Source: Candidatus Chloroploca asiatica (GTDB lineage: Bacteria > Chloroflexota > Chloroflexia > Chloroflexales > Chloroflexaceae). Taken from it: a stretch of 64,000 nt of DNA. Shown in pieces: positions 17,365 to 25,709 of the stretch. The notes under the pieces are model-generated. The model searched no databases, had not been told where the DNA came from, and saw nothing but the letters and a program-made list of their open reading frames with translations. The first letter of the stretch is position 1, and the number at the start of each line of letters is the position of its first letter. The position numbers were made by a program, and so were the translations under genes. The stretch covers positions 124,001 to 188,000 of the forward strand of contig NZ_LYXE01000090.1 of assembly GCF_002532075.1 (NCBI RefSeq), read 5' to 3'.

Positions 17365-17417
17365 GATCGCGCAAACCGAAACCGCCAGCTTTGCTGGCGG
17401 TTTCGGTTTGCGCGATC
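17365..17417. terminator. Long perfect hairpin after the CPBP-like gene
   Basis: A 25-bp perfect stem (17365-17389 with 17393-17417) and a TTT loop, with the apex CCAGC-TTT-GCTGG. It begins 8 nt after the stop. There is no U tract. Probable terminator or mRNA 3'-end stabiliser. Confidence 0.75.
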
Positions 17418-17520
17418 GATGTGCGCTCACTTTGAAAATCCCGTGCATAATTGCTCTCACTTCATACATCCATCCTCTCAGCTGCTGCGTAATGCTATAT
17501 GTAACAATGACTGTGCATAT

Positions 17521-17543
17521 CCTATGCATAATGTTTGCATAGG
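17521..17543 (+). promoter_or_regulatory. Operator-like dyad upstream of the DUF4397 gene
   Basis: CCTATGCA-N7-TGCATAGG, 8-bp perfect arms, 36 nt before the GTG. It may be a repressor site or a 5'-UTR hairpin. No convincing promoter was found in this 220-nt gap. Confidence 0.35.
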
Positions 17544-17579
17544 GGCTTAACGCAAAAAGCTGTTTTGAGGAGGACGTCT

Positions 17580-18398
17580 GTGAAGTTGTCAAAGCTGTTC
17601 GTATTTGCCCTAGTTGCGGTTCTCGCCTCGCTTTCGTTTGTCCCCGCCACCTTTGCTCAGGAAGGCAATGCTCAGGTTCGGGTTATTCACGCGTCGCCTG
17701 ATGCGCCTGCGGTTGATGTCTTTGTTGACGGCGATCGAGTGCTTTCGAATGTCCCTTTCTTTACTGCGAGTGATTATCTTTCGCTGCCCGCGGGGACGTA
17801 TCGCATTCAGGTAAGCCCCACCGGTCAGCCTGCAAGCGCTGCGGTGATTGATGCCAATGCAACCGTCAGCGCTGGTCAGGCGTATACGATTGCGGCCACC
17901 GGCCTGGTTGCTTCGATCCAGCCGACGATTATCGTTGACAACCTTGCTGCTCCGGCGAGCGGCAACGCCAAGGTGCGCGTCTACCACTTCTCGCCTGATG
18001 CGCCTGCGGTTGATATCAAGCTTGCCAGTGGCGACACCCTGGTTTCGGGCCTGGCTTTCCCCAATGCAACTGACTACCTTGAGGTTCCTGCCGGTACCTA
18101 TGACCTTCAGGTGACGCCTGCCGGTGCTAGCGCAGTTGTCATTGACCTGCCTGGTACGACGCTTCAAGCTGGCCAGATCTACTCGGTCTTCGCCACCGAT
18201 GTGGTTGCCTCGATTACTCCGCAGCTCGCCGTGACCCAGGGCCTTCAGGTCGCCGTTCCGCTGCCTGCTCCTGCCCCTGAGGCACCGACCACGCTGCCGA
18301 CCACGAGTGGCTCGTCGGCTCCGCTTGCCCTGTTCGCCGCTGTCGCTCTGGCGATGGTTGCTGGTGCGCTGATGCTGCGCCGCCGCGCTTCGCTCTAA
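17580..18398 (+). CDS. Secreted DUF4397 protein with LPTTS C-terminal anchor
   Basis: A 272-aa exported protein. The signal peptide covers residues 1-24 (cleavage near TFAQ). Two DUF4397 repeats follow, each starting with RV-hydrophobic-H-SPDAPAVD and containing an ADYL/TDYL and a PAGTY-type strand motif. The C terminus has LPTTSG, a hydrophobic helix and RRRASL, the layout of a cell-wall sorting signal though with Ser where LPXTG has Gly. The GTG at 17580 has GAGGAGG 6 nt upstream. It is probably a surface protein. No sortase gene is in this window. Confidence 0.85.
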   Translation: MKLSKLFVFALVAVLASLSFVPATFAQEGNAQVRVIHASPDAPAVDVFVDGDRVLSNVPFFTASDYLSLPAGTYRIQVSPTGQPASAAVIDANATVSAGQAYTIAATGLVASIQPTIIVDNLAAPASGNAKVRVYHFSPDAPAVDIKLASGDTLVSGLAFPNATDYLEVPAGTYDLQVTPAGASAVVIDLPGTTLQAGQIYSVFATDVVASITPQLAVTQGLQVAVPLPAPAPEAPTTLPTTSGSSAPLALFAAVALAMVAGALMLRRRASL

Positions 18399-18415
18399 GG
18401 AAGCGCTTGGGGAAT

Positions 18416-18454
18416 GCCGAAGGGCAGGTCAGCCTAGCTGACCTGCCCTTCGGC
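18416..18454. terminator. Bidirectional terminator after the DUF4397 gene
   Basis: An 18-bp perfect stem (GCCGAAGGGCAGGTCAGC) with a CTA loop, located between the convergent DUF4397 and rsmG genes. Confidence 0.8.
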
Positions 18455-18477
18455 GTTTACTATACTATACGCTTTGT

Positions 18478-19203
18478 TTATCCGGTGAGCGGCTTACGCG
18501 TAGGGGTGCCGACTGGCCGTGGGTAGCGGCGATCGGTAGGGGCAATTTTGTCGATAAGAACGACGCTACGTGGTTCAAGTCCGGGAAGCAGCACTGGCTC
18601 AATGCTGTGCAAACGACCACCGAGCATGGCGAAGACCGGTAAAGCAGCCTCAACCTCAACTCGAGGATCGGCCCCTTTCGGCGCGAGCAAGCGTCCACCG
18701 ATGGTCAGTAGGGGCAATGCATACTCGGCGAGCACGCGTACATCGGCGACAGCGCGTGCGGTCACAACAGGATAGCGTTCGCGCTCGTAGGGAATACGGG
18801 CAAACGCCTCGACCCGTTCGGTGACAATGCGCACCTGTTCAAGTCCAAGTTGCATGATCAGATGTTTCAAAAAATTGGTCTTTTTGGCAACTGAGTCGAT
18901 CAAGACAAGCTCAAGTTCAGGAAACAGGATCTTGAGGGGCACACCTGGTAAACCTGCCCCACTGCCGATATCGATCAGTGCCGATGGTGCCGTACCGCAG
19001 AAACGAGCAAGGGCCAAGGCATCGAGGAAATGGCGCAAATAGATCTGCTGGCGATCAGTGATCGCAGTGACGTTGGTATGGGTATTCCACTGGGCCAGGG
19101 TCTCGGCATAGAGACGAAAGAGCATCAACTGCTTCCGATCAAGGCACAGGCCCCACGCATCAGCCTGGGTCACAAGCATCTTTTCAGCAACATCATCAGT
19201 CAT
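18478..19203 (-). CDS. rsmG: 16S rRNA (guanine-N7) methyltransferase RsmG (GidB)
   Basis: SAM-dependent methyltransferase that modifies G527 of 16S rRNA. The 241-aa protein has the SAM motif IDIGSGAGLPG, then LVLIDSVAKKTNFLKHL, VTERVEAFA and VTARAVADV, all diagnostic of RsmG. It is slightly long at the C terminus (basic tail RRYPRPVGTPTRKP). The ATG at 19203 has AGGTGAG upstream and overlaps the nadD stop by 8 nt, so translation is probably coupled; a GTG at 19215 is less likely. Confidence 0.95.
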   Translation of the reverse strand: MTDDVAEKMLVTQADAWGLCLDRKQLMLFRLYAETLAQWNTHTNVTAITDRQQIYLRHFLDALALARFCGTAPSALIDIGSGAGLPGVPLKILFPELELVLIDSVAKKTNFLKHLIMQLGLEQVRIVTERVEAFARIPYERERYPVVTARAVADVRVLAEYALPLLTIGGRLLAPKGADPRVEVEAALPVFAMLGGRLHSIEPVLLPGLEPRSVVLIDKIAPTDRRYPRPVGTPTRKPLTG

Positions 19204-19840
19204 GGTCAGGCTCACCTTTTACTTGGCTTGCATCACGATAGAGTTGATAGGTCTCGATATAGTGGCGCACTGGCTCTGGTACCTGATAGCGTACCGAGCG
19301 TCCTGTGCTGATCCGTTGACGAAGATCGCGGCTTGAAATGCTCAATTGAGGCCCCTCGATCAGGCGTGCTGTCTTGATGACTTCGGCTGGCAAATGATGG
19401 GCAAGGAGTTGGGGAGTATGAGGATAGCCAGGCCGCAGCATAAGCGCAAAGCGCGTTAAGCGGGTAATCTCGGAGAAGCGATGCCAGCGTGGCAATGCCA
19501 GAGCCGCATCAACACCGAGAATAAACCAGAAGGTTGCGGTTGCGCCATAGCGTTGGGCAAGAAATTCAAGGGTCGTGATCGTATATGAAGGAGGTGGCCG
19601 CTCGACCTCAAAGGGTTCAGGAAGAAAAGCTGGATGATCTTCGCAGGCCAAGCGCACCATTGCAAGGCGCTGGTGGGGTGTGGCGACCACCTCTTCCTTA
19701 AACGGTTGCCGGGCGGCAGGGACAAAGAGCACCTGATCGAGCCCGAGCGCGTCACGAGCTTCTTCAGCGATCACCAGATGGCCAAGATGAATGGGATCGA
19801 AACTCCCTCCATACACCCCGATGCGCCTGGCGTGCGGCAC
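19196..19840 (-). CDS. nadD: Nicotinate-nucleotide adenylyltransferase NadD
   Basis: Transfers AMP from ATP to nicotinate mononucleotide in NAD synthesis. The protein is 214 aa with GVYGGSFDPIHLGHL near the N terminus (nucleotidyltransferase HxGH motif) and the C-terminal ISSRDLRQRI motif (ISSTxIR-like). The GTG at 19840 is chosen because GAGGAG lies 9 nt upstream and the protein then starts just before the core; the frame stays open to 19948. It is placed between an 82-aa gene and rsmG on one strand. Confidence 0.94.
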   Translation of the reverse strand: MPHARRIGVYGGSFDPIHLGHLVIAEEARDALGLDQVLFVPAARQPFKEEVVATPHQRLAMVRLACEDHPAFLPEPFEVERPPPSYTITTLEFLAQRYGATATFWFILGVDAALALPRWHRFSEITRLTRFALMLRPGYPHTPQLLAHHLPAEVIKTARLIEGPQLSISSRDLRQRISTGRSVRYQVPEPVRHYIETYQLYRDASQVKGEPDHD

Positions 19841-19853
19841 TGGCAGAGGCTCC

Positions 19854-20102
19854 TCAGGCTGCAGCAAGGTCAAATTCACGAGCAGACTGAAAGAGATGCC
19901 AGACGACCCACGAGAGTGCGTGCTGATCATCAGGCGACAGATCATCAACGTAAGGCGCGATCAATTCGAGCACATCACTACGGGGCAACAGATAGACACG
20001 TGGCCCAAGCGACTCGTGGATCTGGAGGGCGAGAATATCAGCGAGATCGAGCATATCACGTTCGGGGAGATGCCGATCAGTGGAAAAACGATAGCCTTGC
20101 AT
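19854..20102 (-). CDS. Small conserved-looking protein upstream of nadD
   Basis: An 82-aa soluble protein, mixed helix and strand, with no recognised motif. It ends 14 nt before the nadD start and so probably belongs to the nadD-rsmG operon. An AGGG site lies 8 nt before the ATG. Codon use looks like that of its neighbours. Function unknown. Confidence 0.55.
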   Translation of the reverse strand: MQGYRFSTDRHLPERDMLDLADILALQIHESLGPRVYLLPRSDVLELIAPYVDDLSPDDQHALSWVVWHLFQSAREFDLAAA

Positions 20103-20119
20103 AGGAACAGCCCTGTAAA

Positions 20120-21073
20120 CTAATAACGACCCGTTGGCCGATGGCGCCCTTCCACATAGCGGCCAGCATCATCATAATAGGCTTCACCGTGGGCTTGTTG
20201 CGATTGCACGGCGACAGGAACGCGTTCCTGGGTGCGGTTACGACCGGGGATTAACGCATTATCAGTCAGGCTCTCGTGTATATAATCGAGATAACTACGG
20301 ATATCATCATTATCATCAAGACTAGAAAAAGGCACCGTCGCGCCACTCACTGTTTTGACACTTTCACCAATATCACGCAGGGTATGATCAATCCCTTTGA
20401 CCAGACCGCGCATGACACCAGCCAGTTCTTCTTTTTCTTGAACCGTCAAATTCGCGAAACCGATCAAGGCTTTTTCCTGTGCGCGTAACAAGGTCGCACG
20501 GAGAATCGCAATATCAGCCTGGGTTTGCAACTCGTAGCGACGCACCAAATGCGCCTGACGCACCTGTTCTACCAATTCTTCGCTGGTGACAGGCGTCCAG
20601 AGCAAAGCTGGGATAATAATAAAGCCAATAATGCCAATAATAACCTGCTGGAGGATCAAGCCTGTTCCGGCAACCACCGGCTGAGACGCCCACCAGGAAT
20701 ACTGGATTTCAAACGAATAGTAAAGCAAATAGAGCGAAGCGCCGATAATGACGGCATAGCCCCAGGTACGGGCATTGATCTTCTGGAGCAACATCCCACC
20801 GGGAGACCAAGGAATCAAAAAAGAGGTCAGACTCGGCGGGGCCAGGACAAGAATAGCGGTAAAGGCGGTTGCGACAACCCAGTTATTCGTCAGTTGACTC
20901 TGGACACCCCACCAATAGACGGCGGAACCAATCATCGCTACGACCGCCAGAAGCGCCAGGAGCGATTTTGCGGTAAACTGCCACCCTCCATTGCCACGCC
21001 GCCGCTGTCCTCGAACCATGTCAAGATATCGGCTACTCACATCATCTCTCACTTCCAGGTTTACGCTCACCAT
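20120..21073 (-). CDS. Four-TM membrane protein with cytosolic helical domain
   Basis: A 317-aa protein with a basic N terminus and four hydrophobic helices at roughly residues 35-55, 63-85, 103-123 and 136-160. A cytosolic, mostly helical part follows (TSEELVEQVRQAHLVRRYELQ...). I do not recognise a family. A strong promoter (TTGTCT-17-TATAAT, -10 at 21082-21077) would start transcripts at about 21070. Thus the ATG at 21073 is either leaderless or not used; the GTG at 21040 (codon 12, with AGTGAG upstream) is the alternative start. Confidence 0.65.
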   Translation of the reverse strand: MVSVNLEVRDDVSSRYLDMVRGQRRRGNGGWQFTAKSLLALLAVVAMIGSAVYWWGVQSQLTNNWVVATAFTAILVLAPPSLTSFLIPWSPGGMLLQKINARTWGYAVIIGASLYLLYYSFEIQYSWWASQPVVAGTGLILQQVIIGIIGFIIIPALLWTPVTSEELVEQVRQAHLVRRYELQTQADIAILRATLLRAQEKALIGFANLTVQEKEELAGVMRGLVKGIDHTLRDIGESVKTVSGATVPFSSLDDNDDIRSYLDYIHESLTDNALIPGRNRTQERVPVAVQSQQAHGEAYYDDAGRYVEGRHRPTGRY

Positions 21074-21076
21074 GCC

Positions 21077-21105
21077 ATTATAGCACTTGTGTTCTCATCA
21101 GACAA
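21077..21105 (-). promoter_or_regulatory. Sigma-70-type promoter abutting the four-TM gene
   Basis: On the minus strand, TTGTCT (21105-21100), 17-nt spacer, TATAAT (21082-21077). The -10 ends only 3 nt before the first ATG. Confidence 0.7.
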
Positions 21106-21117
21106 GGTGGTTTTTGC

Positions 21118-21825
21118 TTACAAAGGTGTAATGTTAGAGCCAACAAAAACGTACGTTTCGATCCAATCCGAAAAGCCAGCCACCCGAATACGTTCGAGCA
21201 AGGCTGGCGAAAGGGCAGTCAAACCATAGCTTACATTGACTTGATACGGTACTTCAAGGGCCTCGACCCCCTGACCCCGCAAAATAAAGCGCGCCTGCCC
21301 CACAAACGGCCCATTTATGCGTCCAAGGATCACTGATTGTTGTTGTACAGGATCGTACCACCAGAGTTCACTCCCAGTTGTCGTGAAAGCAAGAGGCGCA
21401 GCAAAAACCTGTCGATCAAGCTGTTGGAGCCGCCAGCGTTCCTCGTATGTCAATTGAGGTGGTGGAGGGACTGCGAGAGTTGGCAAGATTTCTGGAGCAT
21501 GTGGAGGGTCAAGCGAAGGAAGTGGGGTGAAGGTTGGATCGAGGACAGCAGACGCTTCTGGTGGGGGTACAGCAGTCGCTGGATCAGGCGCGAGACTGCC
21601 GGGTGAAGTCGGATCTATCGCTATCGTCACCGTTGGGCTCGTGGGCCTTGGCAACACTGAGGGACGTTCCACCGGCGGCATCTGGCTTGTTTGCAACACA
21701 GTCATGCAACCCGACAGCAGAAAGATACTGCAGGTTAAAAAAAACAAACGAAGCCAACATCGAAATGAAGGTACTCCGCCTGATTGTCGGCAGATTAAGG
21801 TTCCCTTACGCTGATGGCTGACCAC
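21118..21825 (-). CDS. Probable lipoprotein of unknown function
   Basis: A 235-aa protein. Residues about 24-40 form a signal with lipobox LLSGC, so the mature N terminus would be a lipidated Cys40. A Pro/Thr/Ser/Ala-rich linker follows to about residue 115, then a folded C-terminal domain of about 120 aa (EERWRLQQLDRQVFAA...). The GTG at 21825 gives an unusually long 23-residue n-region without a clear ribosome site. I see no better start, so the true one is uncertain. It ends 12 bp before the -35 box of the next gene's promoter. Confidence 0.6.
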   Translation of the reverse strand: MVSHQRKGTLICRQSGGVPSFRCWLRLFFLTCSIFLLSGCMTVLQTSQMPPVERPSVLPRPTSPTVTIAIDPTSPGSLAPDPATAVPPPEASAVLDPTFTPLPSLDPPHAPEILPTLAVPPPPQLTYEERWRLQQLDRQVFAAPLAFTTTGSELWWYDPVQQQSVILGRINGPFVGQARFILRGQGVEALEVPYQVNVSYGLTALSPALLERIRVAGFSDWIETYVFVGSNITPL

Positions 21826-22140
21826 AGTCGTTCGCTTGCTACGGTAAGAGAAGAACCGTTGGTGGAAAGGCTCTGTACCGTTAACGTCAATGTTACATCC
21901 AGATTATGATACCACAGTTGTTGAACTTCTTTCGATGACGTGGCTGATCGCACGGCTACAAGAAGAGGCTGTCGAGCGTAGGTAGAAGGAAGGGAGCTAC
22001 GCTATGTGGCAAAATCTGGGCAAACATCCTGCTGGCTCATCTCAGACGGAGATATGAGCGGAATAGGACCCACCAAGGGCCGGGATTAGTTAGAGAAAGG
22101 TTAGCATACTCGCTATCTCATGTCAATAGGCTCGTCACAA

Positions 22141-22170
22141 TTGGGCAAAACCTGACTGCCATGCTAGAAT
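22141..22170 (+). promoter_or_regulatory. Candidate promoter of pspA
   Basis: TTGGGC (22141-22146), 18-nt spacer, TAGAAT (22165-22170), about 88 nt before the pspA ATG. The rest of the 430-nt gap from 21826 holds no other gene or clear structure. Confidence 0.45.
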
Positions 22171-22258
22171 GATAGAGTAGAACAATCTGGTGGGAATAGG
22201 GGTTCCGTACAATGATGCCGGAAACCAAGCGTACCAGTTAAGGGAGGAAACTTCGACC

Positions 22259-22918
22259 ATGTCAATTCTTACGCGTATCAAAGATCTGGTCAGCGCGAAT
22301 GTCAACTCGATGCTTGATCGTGCTGAAGATCCCGAGAAGATGGCCAACGAGTACCTGCGCCAACTCACCAACGAGCTCTACGAGGTTCGTACGGGGGTGG
22401 CAACGGCAATGGCCGATGAGACACGGCTTGAGCAGCGACGGATTTCGGCCTTTGCCGAAGCTGAGCAATGGACGGCGCGGGCCGAAGCGGCGCTCCGTGC
22501 TGGGGATGAAGAACTAGCCCGTGCGGCCCTTTCGCGCAAGGTACAGAGCCAAAAACTCGCCGAGCAGTTCCTCACCCAGGAACAGGCCCAGGAAGAGCAG
22601 GTCAACGCGATGCAGGATGGCCTGGTGCAACTCGAGACCCGCATTGCCGAGGTGAAGGCCAAGAAAGAACTGATCATTGCCAAGAAGAATCGGGCGCAAA
22701 CTCAGGAAGCCCTGCAACGCACGGCACAGAGTATGAGCCAGTTCGGGACGATGGACAAGCTGAGTCAGTTGGAAGAGCGGGTTGATGACCAGTTGGCGAA
22801 GGCTGATGCAATGGCAAAACTCGAGCAGGGTTCACTCGAGGCACGCTTCGAGGATCTCTCGAAACGAACAGAAGTTGACTCAGAACTGGAAGAACTGAAG
22901 CGCAAACTTGGGATGTAA
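22259..22918 (+). CDS. pspA: PspA/IM30-family membrane stress protein
   Basis: A 219-aa, almost wholly helical coiled-coil protein beginning MSILTRIKDLVSANVNSMLDRAEDP, the typical PspA/Vipp1 amphipathic N-terminal helix. Such proteins assemble as ESCRT-III-like scaffolds on the inner membrane surface under envelope stress. The length matches PspA (about 220 aa). The ATG at 22259 has AGGGAGG about 10 nt upstream. No pspBC or pspF genes lie nearby. A true rho-independent terminator follows. Confidence 0.93.
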   Translation: MSILTRIKDLVSANVNSMLDRAEDPEKMANEYLRQLTNELYEVRTGVATAMADETRLEQRRISAFAEAEQWTARAEAALRAGDEELARAALSRKVQSQKLAEQFLTQEQAQEEQVNAMQDGLVQLETRIAEVKAKKELIIAKKNRAQTQEALQRTAQSMSQFGTMDKLSQLEERVDDQLAKADAMAKLEQGSLEARFEDLSKRTEVDSELEELKRKLGM

Positions 22919-22948
22919 GCGCCTGGTGGGAACAATTGACGCCCCGTG

Positions 22949-22978
22949 CCGGGCAGGAGGGACTGCCCGGTTTTTTTT
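22949..22978 (+). terminator. Rho-independent terminator of pspA
   Basis: An 8-bp stem CCGGGCAG/CTGCCCGG with a 6-nt loop, then eight T residues. The clearest canonical terminator in the window. Confidence 0.93.
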
Positions 22979-23001
22979 GTCGGGCAGGATGTGGGAACAT
23001 T

Positions 23002-23205
23002 ATGCCATTCTATAAAGATATGGATTTGATCTGTCGCAGCTGTGGCGAGCAATTTATCTTCACAGCAGGCGAACAGGAATTTTATGCCGATAAGGGTTTT
23101 CTGCATGAGCCGACCCGCTGCCCGCGGTGCCGGTCGCGACGCGATGGGCCACCATCGCGTCCGCGTGAGACTGAACCGCGGCAGGGTCGCCGGCCAAAGG
23201 ATTAA
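23002..23205 (+). CDS. Small zinc-ribbon protein
   Basis: A 67-aa protein with CRSCG (about residues 12-16) and CPRCR (about 39-43), a four-cysteine zinc ribbon, plus FTAGEQEFYADKGF between them, a signature of a small conserved bacterial zinc-binding family. The tail is basic (RPRETEPRQGRRPKD). The frame is open to 22936, but the pspA terminator lies inside that extension, so the ATG at 23002 is preferred. It ends 2 nt before the next gene. Molecular role unknown. Confidence 0.75.
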   Translation: MPFYKDMDLICRSCGEQFIFTAGEQEFYADKGFLHEPTRCPRCRSRRDGPPSRPRETEPRQGRRPKD

Positions 23206-23207
23206 GT

Positions 23208-24743
23208 ATGCGTGACCGGAGTCCGCTGCGTGAGCGGTATGAAGTGGTGGTGATCGGGGCAGGCATTGGGGGGTTGACCGCAGGGGCACTGCTTGCCGCA
23301 CGGGGCAAAGATGTGCTCGTGCTCGAGCAACACTATCTGCCGGGTGGTTCGGCACAGACCTTTCCCAGTGGGCGCTATCGGTTTGATGTTGGCCCAAAGC
23401 TCTTCTTTGGGATGGATCACGGTCGCGGCAATATGCGCTATCATCAAGAGGTTTTTGCCGAACTTGATGAATGGCCTGAATTAAGCTCGTACGAGAGTTA
23501 CTACACCTTTCGGCACCCCCGAGGCACCTTGCGGATCGCTGGATCAACCGAGGAGTATCTTCACGAGTTGATCACGTGTTTTCCTGAGGAAGCGGCAGGA
23601 ATCCGCGCTTTTTATCGCCGCCTCGATCAACTGCATGAGTTGTTTGTGGCAATGCCCAACCTACCCCTGGATGATCCCTGGACGTATGCAACCCTGCTGT
23701 GGCGTGTACCGCTTGAACGACTAGTTGAACTGAACCACTGGAGTCAAGTAACGCTCGGGGAGCTCTTTGACCGTTACATCACGTCGCCCGAGGTGCGCTC
23801 GATCATCAATGCCGAGATGATCGCCTTCTGTTACTCGGATCTTGACGAGACCCCGGCGGTTCTGGGGGCTTTGGTCTTGATCGAGCGGCATAAGGGAGGC
23901 GGCACCTTTACCAAAGGTGGGAGCGGTGAACTAGCAAAACTATTGATCCGGGGGCTTGAAAAGCATGGCGGGCGGATCAGTTATCGCAGCCCTGTGATAC
24001 GGATCGGTGTCGAAGATGGACGCGCACGTGGGGTCGTGCTTGGTGATGGAACCCGGATCAAAGCCGACTGGGTGATCAGTAATGCCGGGGTGGTCAATAC
24101 TTTTGGACGTACTGGAACCCCGGTTACGCCCCTCGTTGATCAGCGCTGGCTGAGACCGGCGACCCGCGCACGGGTTGACCAGTTGAAAATCACCGATTCA
24201 TTTATCACGCTCTTTGCAGGTGTTGATGCAAGCGTCTTTCCTGAGGGAACCGACCCGCATACCCTCTATATTGATCACTATGCACAAACAGGCAATGATC
24301 TGCGCATGATCTGTTTCTGCAACTCGTCCTTCAAGGATCCGAGCCTGGCTCCGCCCGGAAAACATGCGCTGCAGATCGTCTATTTTGACCCTGACTATTG
24401 CCGATATGATGTGTGGCAACGGAATGAAGACTACGCTGCACGCAAAGCGGAAGCAACCGAGCGTGCGCTGACGATGGCCGAGCAGGTCTTTCCTGGCATC
24501 AGAGCAGGCATTGAGCGGTTGGAAGTCGGGACACCGCTGACCTACGAAGATTACCTGGCAAAATGGGGCGGCGGCTGGGGAGTCAGAATGAGCGTTGATC
24601 AGTTCGCTTTTCAGCGCTTCCAGCACAAAACCGACATTGACCGTCTGTTGCTGGTAGGGGCCGACACCCACCCTGGTATCGGGGTCGTGAGTGTCACCAT
24701 GAGCGGCATCAACTGTGCGAGCCTTATTGCACGACCGCGCTAA
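23208..24743 (+). CDS. FAD-dependent phytoene desaturase / carotenoid isomerase-like oxidoreductase
   Basis: A 511-aa flavoprotein. The dinucleotide motif GAGIGG is at residues 17-22 and is followed by an acidic strand end (VLVLEQ) and PGG. The C-terminal FAD segment (LLLVGADTHPGIGVVSVTMSG) is typical of the CrtI/CrtISO/retinol-saturase family. Such enzymes desaturate or isomerise carotenoids at the membrane. There is no signal peptide. AAGGA lies 7 nt before the ATG. The next gene, a DUF547 protein, starts 17 nt downstream, so both are probably one operon with the zinc-ribbon gene. The exact substrate cannot be told from sequence. Confidence 0.82.
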   Translation: MRDRSPLRERYEVVVIGAGIGGLTAGALLAARGKDVLVLEQHYLPGGSAQTFPSGRYRFDVGPKLFFGMDHGRGNMRYHQEVFAELDEWPELSSYESYYTFRHPRGTLRIAGSTEEYLHELITCFPEEAAGIRAFYRRLDQLHELFVAMPNLPLDDPWTYATLLWRVPLERLVELNHWSQVTLGELFDRYITSPEVRSIINAEMIAFCYSDLDETPAVLGALVLIERHKGGGTFTKGGSGELAKLLIRGLEKHGGRISYRSPVIRIGVEDGRARGVVLGDGTRIKADWVISNAGVVNTFGRTGTPVTPLVDQRWLRPATRARVDQLKITDSFITLFAGVDASVFPEGTDPHTLYIDHYAQTGNDLRMICFCNSSFKDPSLAPPGKHALQIVYFDPDYCRYDVWQRNEDYAARKAEATERALTMAEQVFPGIRAGIERLEVGTPLTYEDYLAKWGGGWGVRMSVDQFAFQRFQHKTDIDRLLLVGADTHPGIGVVSVTMSGINCASLIARPR

Positions 24744-24759
24744 CGCAAGGAGAGCGGTC

Positions 24760-25626
24760 ATGAACGAATTGATCCGGTTGCGCGAGGCGGCCCTCGGGCT
24801 CGTGAATGTGGGGCGTGGGAGGGACGTGTTAAATGAGGGGGGCTTTGACCCGGGAACAATCCCCATTCACGCCATCCCGGGTGCCATGGTGCAAGCTTTG
24901 CTCATGCTCAAAACGGCTGCAATTAGCGAAGATGGCGCGAAAGTGGCATACGAGACATTGCGTGCGAGCGAGGCATACCGCGAATTGCGCCGCCTGACGC
25001 CGCAATTGCGGCGGCTCACCCCAGAGGATCTCCCAAGCCAAACCGAGCGCCTAGCTTTTTGGATCAACCTCTACAACACACTTGTACTAGATGCTGTAAT
25101 CAGCTATGACATCGAGCGCAGTGTGAACGAGCGCCTGGGGGGGCTAGGTTTCTTTCGGCGCGCAGCGTACAATGTAGGCGGCCTACGCTTCAGTGCCGAC
25201 GATATTGAACATGGCATCTTGCGTAGCAATGCCTCACACCCCTTCTTGCCAGGACAACAGTTCGCCCAAGGCGATCCACGATTGGCTTGGATAATGGAGC
25301 GCCGCGACCCACGGATCCATTTTGCGCTCAACTGCGCGAGCCGCTCGTGCCCACCAATTGCCGCATACCGTGCCGATCAGATCGATGCGCAACTGGAACT
25401 AGCCGTGCGCAACTTTGTTGATGCCGAGACCAGCGTGGATCCGGCGGAAGAAACGCTGCAACTCTCGAGCATATTCAACTGGTTTCGGGACGATTTTGGT
25501 GGCCTGGACGGGGTCGTCGCCTTTGTACGACGCTATCTCCCGAACGATGAGCGGCGTGCATGGCTAGAGACCAGGCAAGAAATTGATCTGGTCTTTACCC
25601 CGTATAACTGGGAATTGAATCGTTAA
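24760..25626 (+). CDS. DUF547-domain protein
   Basis: A 288-aa protein with the DUF547 pattern: RLAFWINLYNTLVLDAVI, a middle segment with GGLRFSADDIEHGILR, and HFALNCASRSCPPI near the C-terminal third. The conserved Cys-Ala-Ser-x-Ser-Cys and His suggest a cysteine-based or metal-linked site. The biochemical function of the family is not established. AAGGAG lies 7 nt before ATG 24760. Translated just after the desaturase-like gene. Confidence 0.85.
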   Translation: MNELIRLREAALGLVNVGRGRDVLNEGGFDPGTIPIHAIPGAMVQALLMLKTAAISEDGAKVAYETLRASEAYRELRRLTPQLRRLTPEDLPSQTERLAFWINLYNTLVLDAVISYDIERSVNERLGGLGFFRRAAYNVGGLRFSADDIEHGILRSNASHPFLPGQQFAQGDPRLAWIMERRDPRIHFALNCASRSCPPIAAYRADQIDAQLELAVRNFVDAETSVDPAEETLQLSSIFNWFRDDFGGLDGVVAFVRRYLPNDERRAWLETRQEIDLVFTPYNWELNR

Positions 25627-25636
25627 CATGCGACTC

Positions 25637-25665
25637 TTGACAGAGTAGAACAAAAATGCTATAAT
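25637..25665 (+). promoter_or_regulatory. Perfect consensus sigma-70 promoter
   Basis: TTGACA (25637-25642), exactly 17 nt, TATAAT (25660-25665). Both boxes match the consensus fully. It drives the 54-aa gene at 25710. Confidence 0.9.
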
Positions 25666-25709
25666 GGTGTCATGACCTGACTCAGGTAGAGGCTGGAAAG
25701 GTGACACCT

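Noticed and set aside
17365-18454. Repeated hairpins as a possible CRISPR array
   Set aside because: The stems differ in sequence, spacing is irregular and there are no direct repeats with unique spacers; no cas genes are present.
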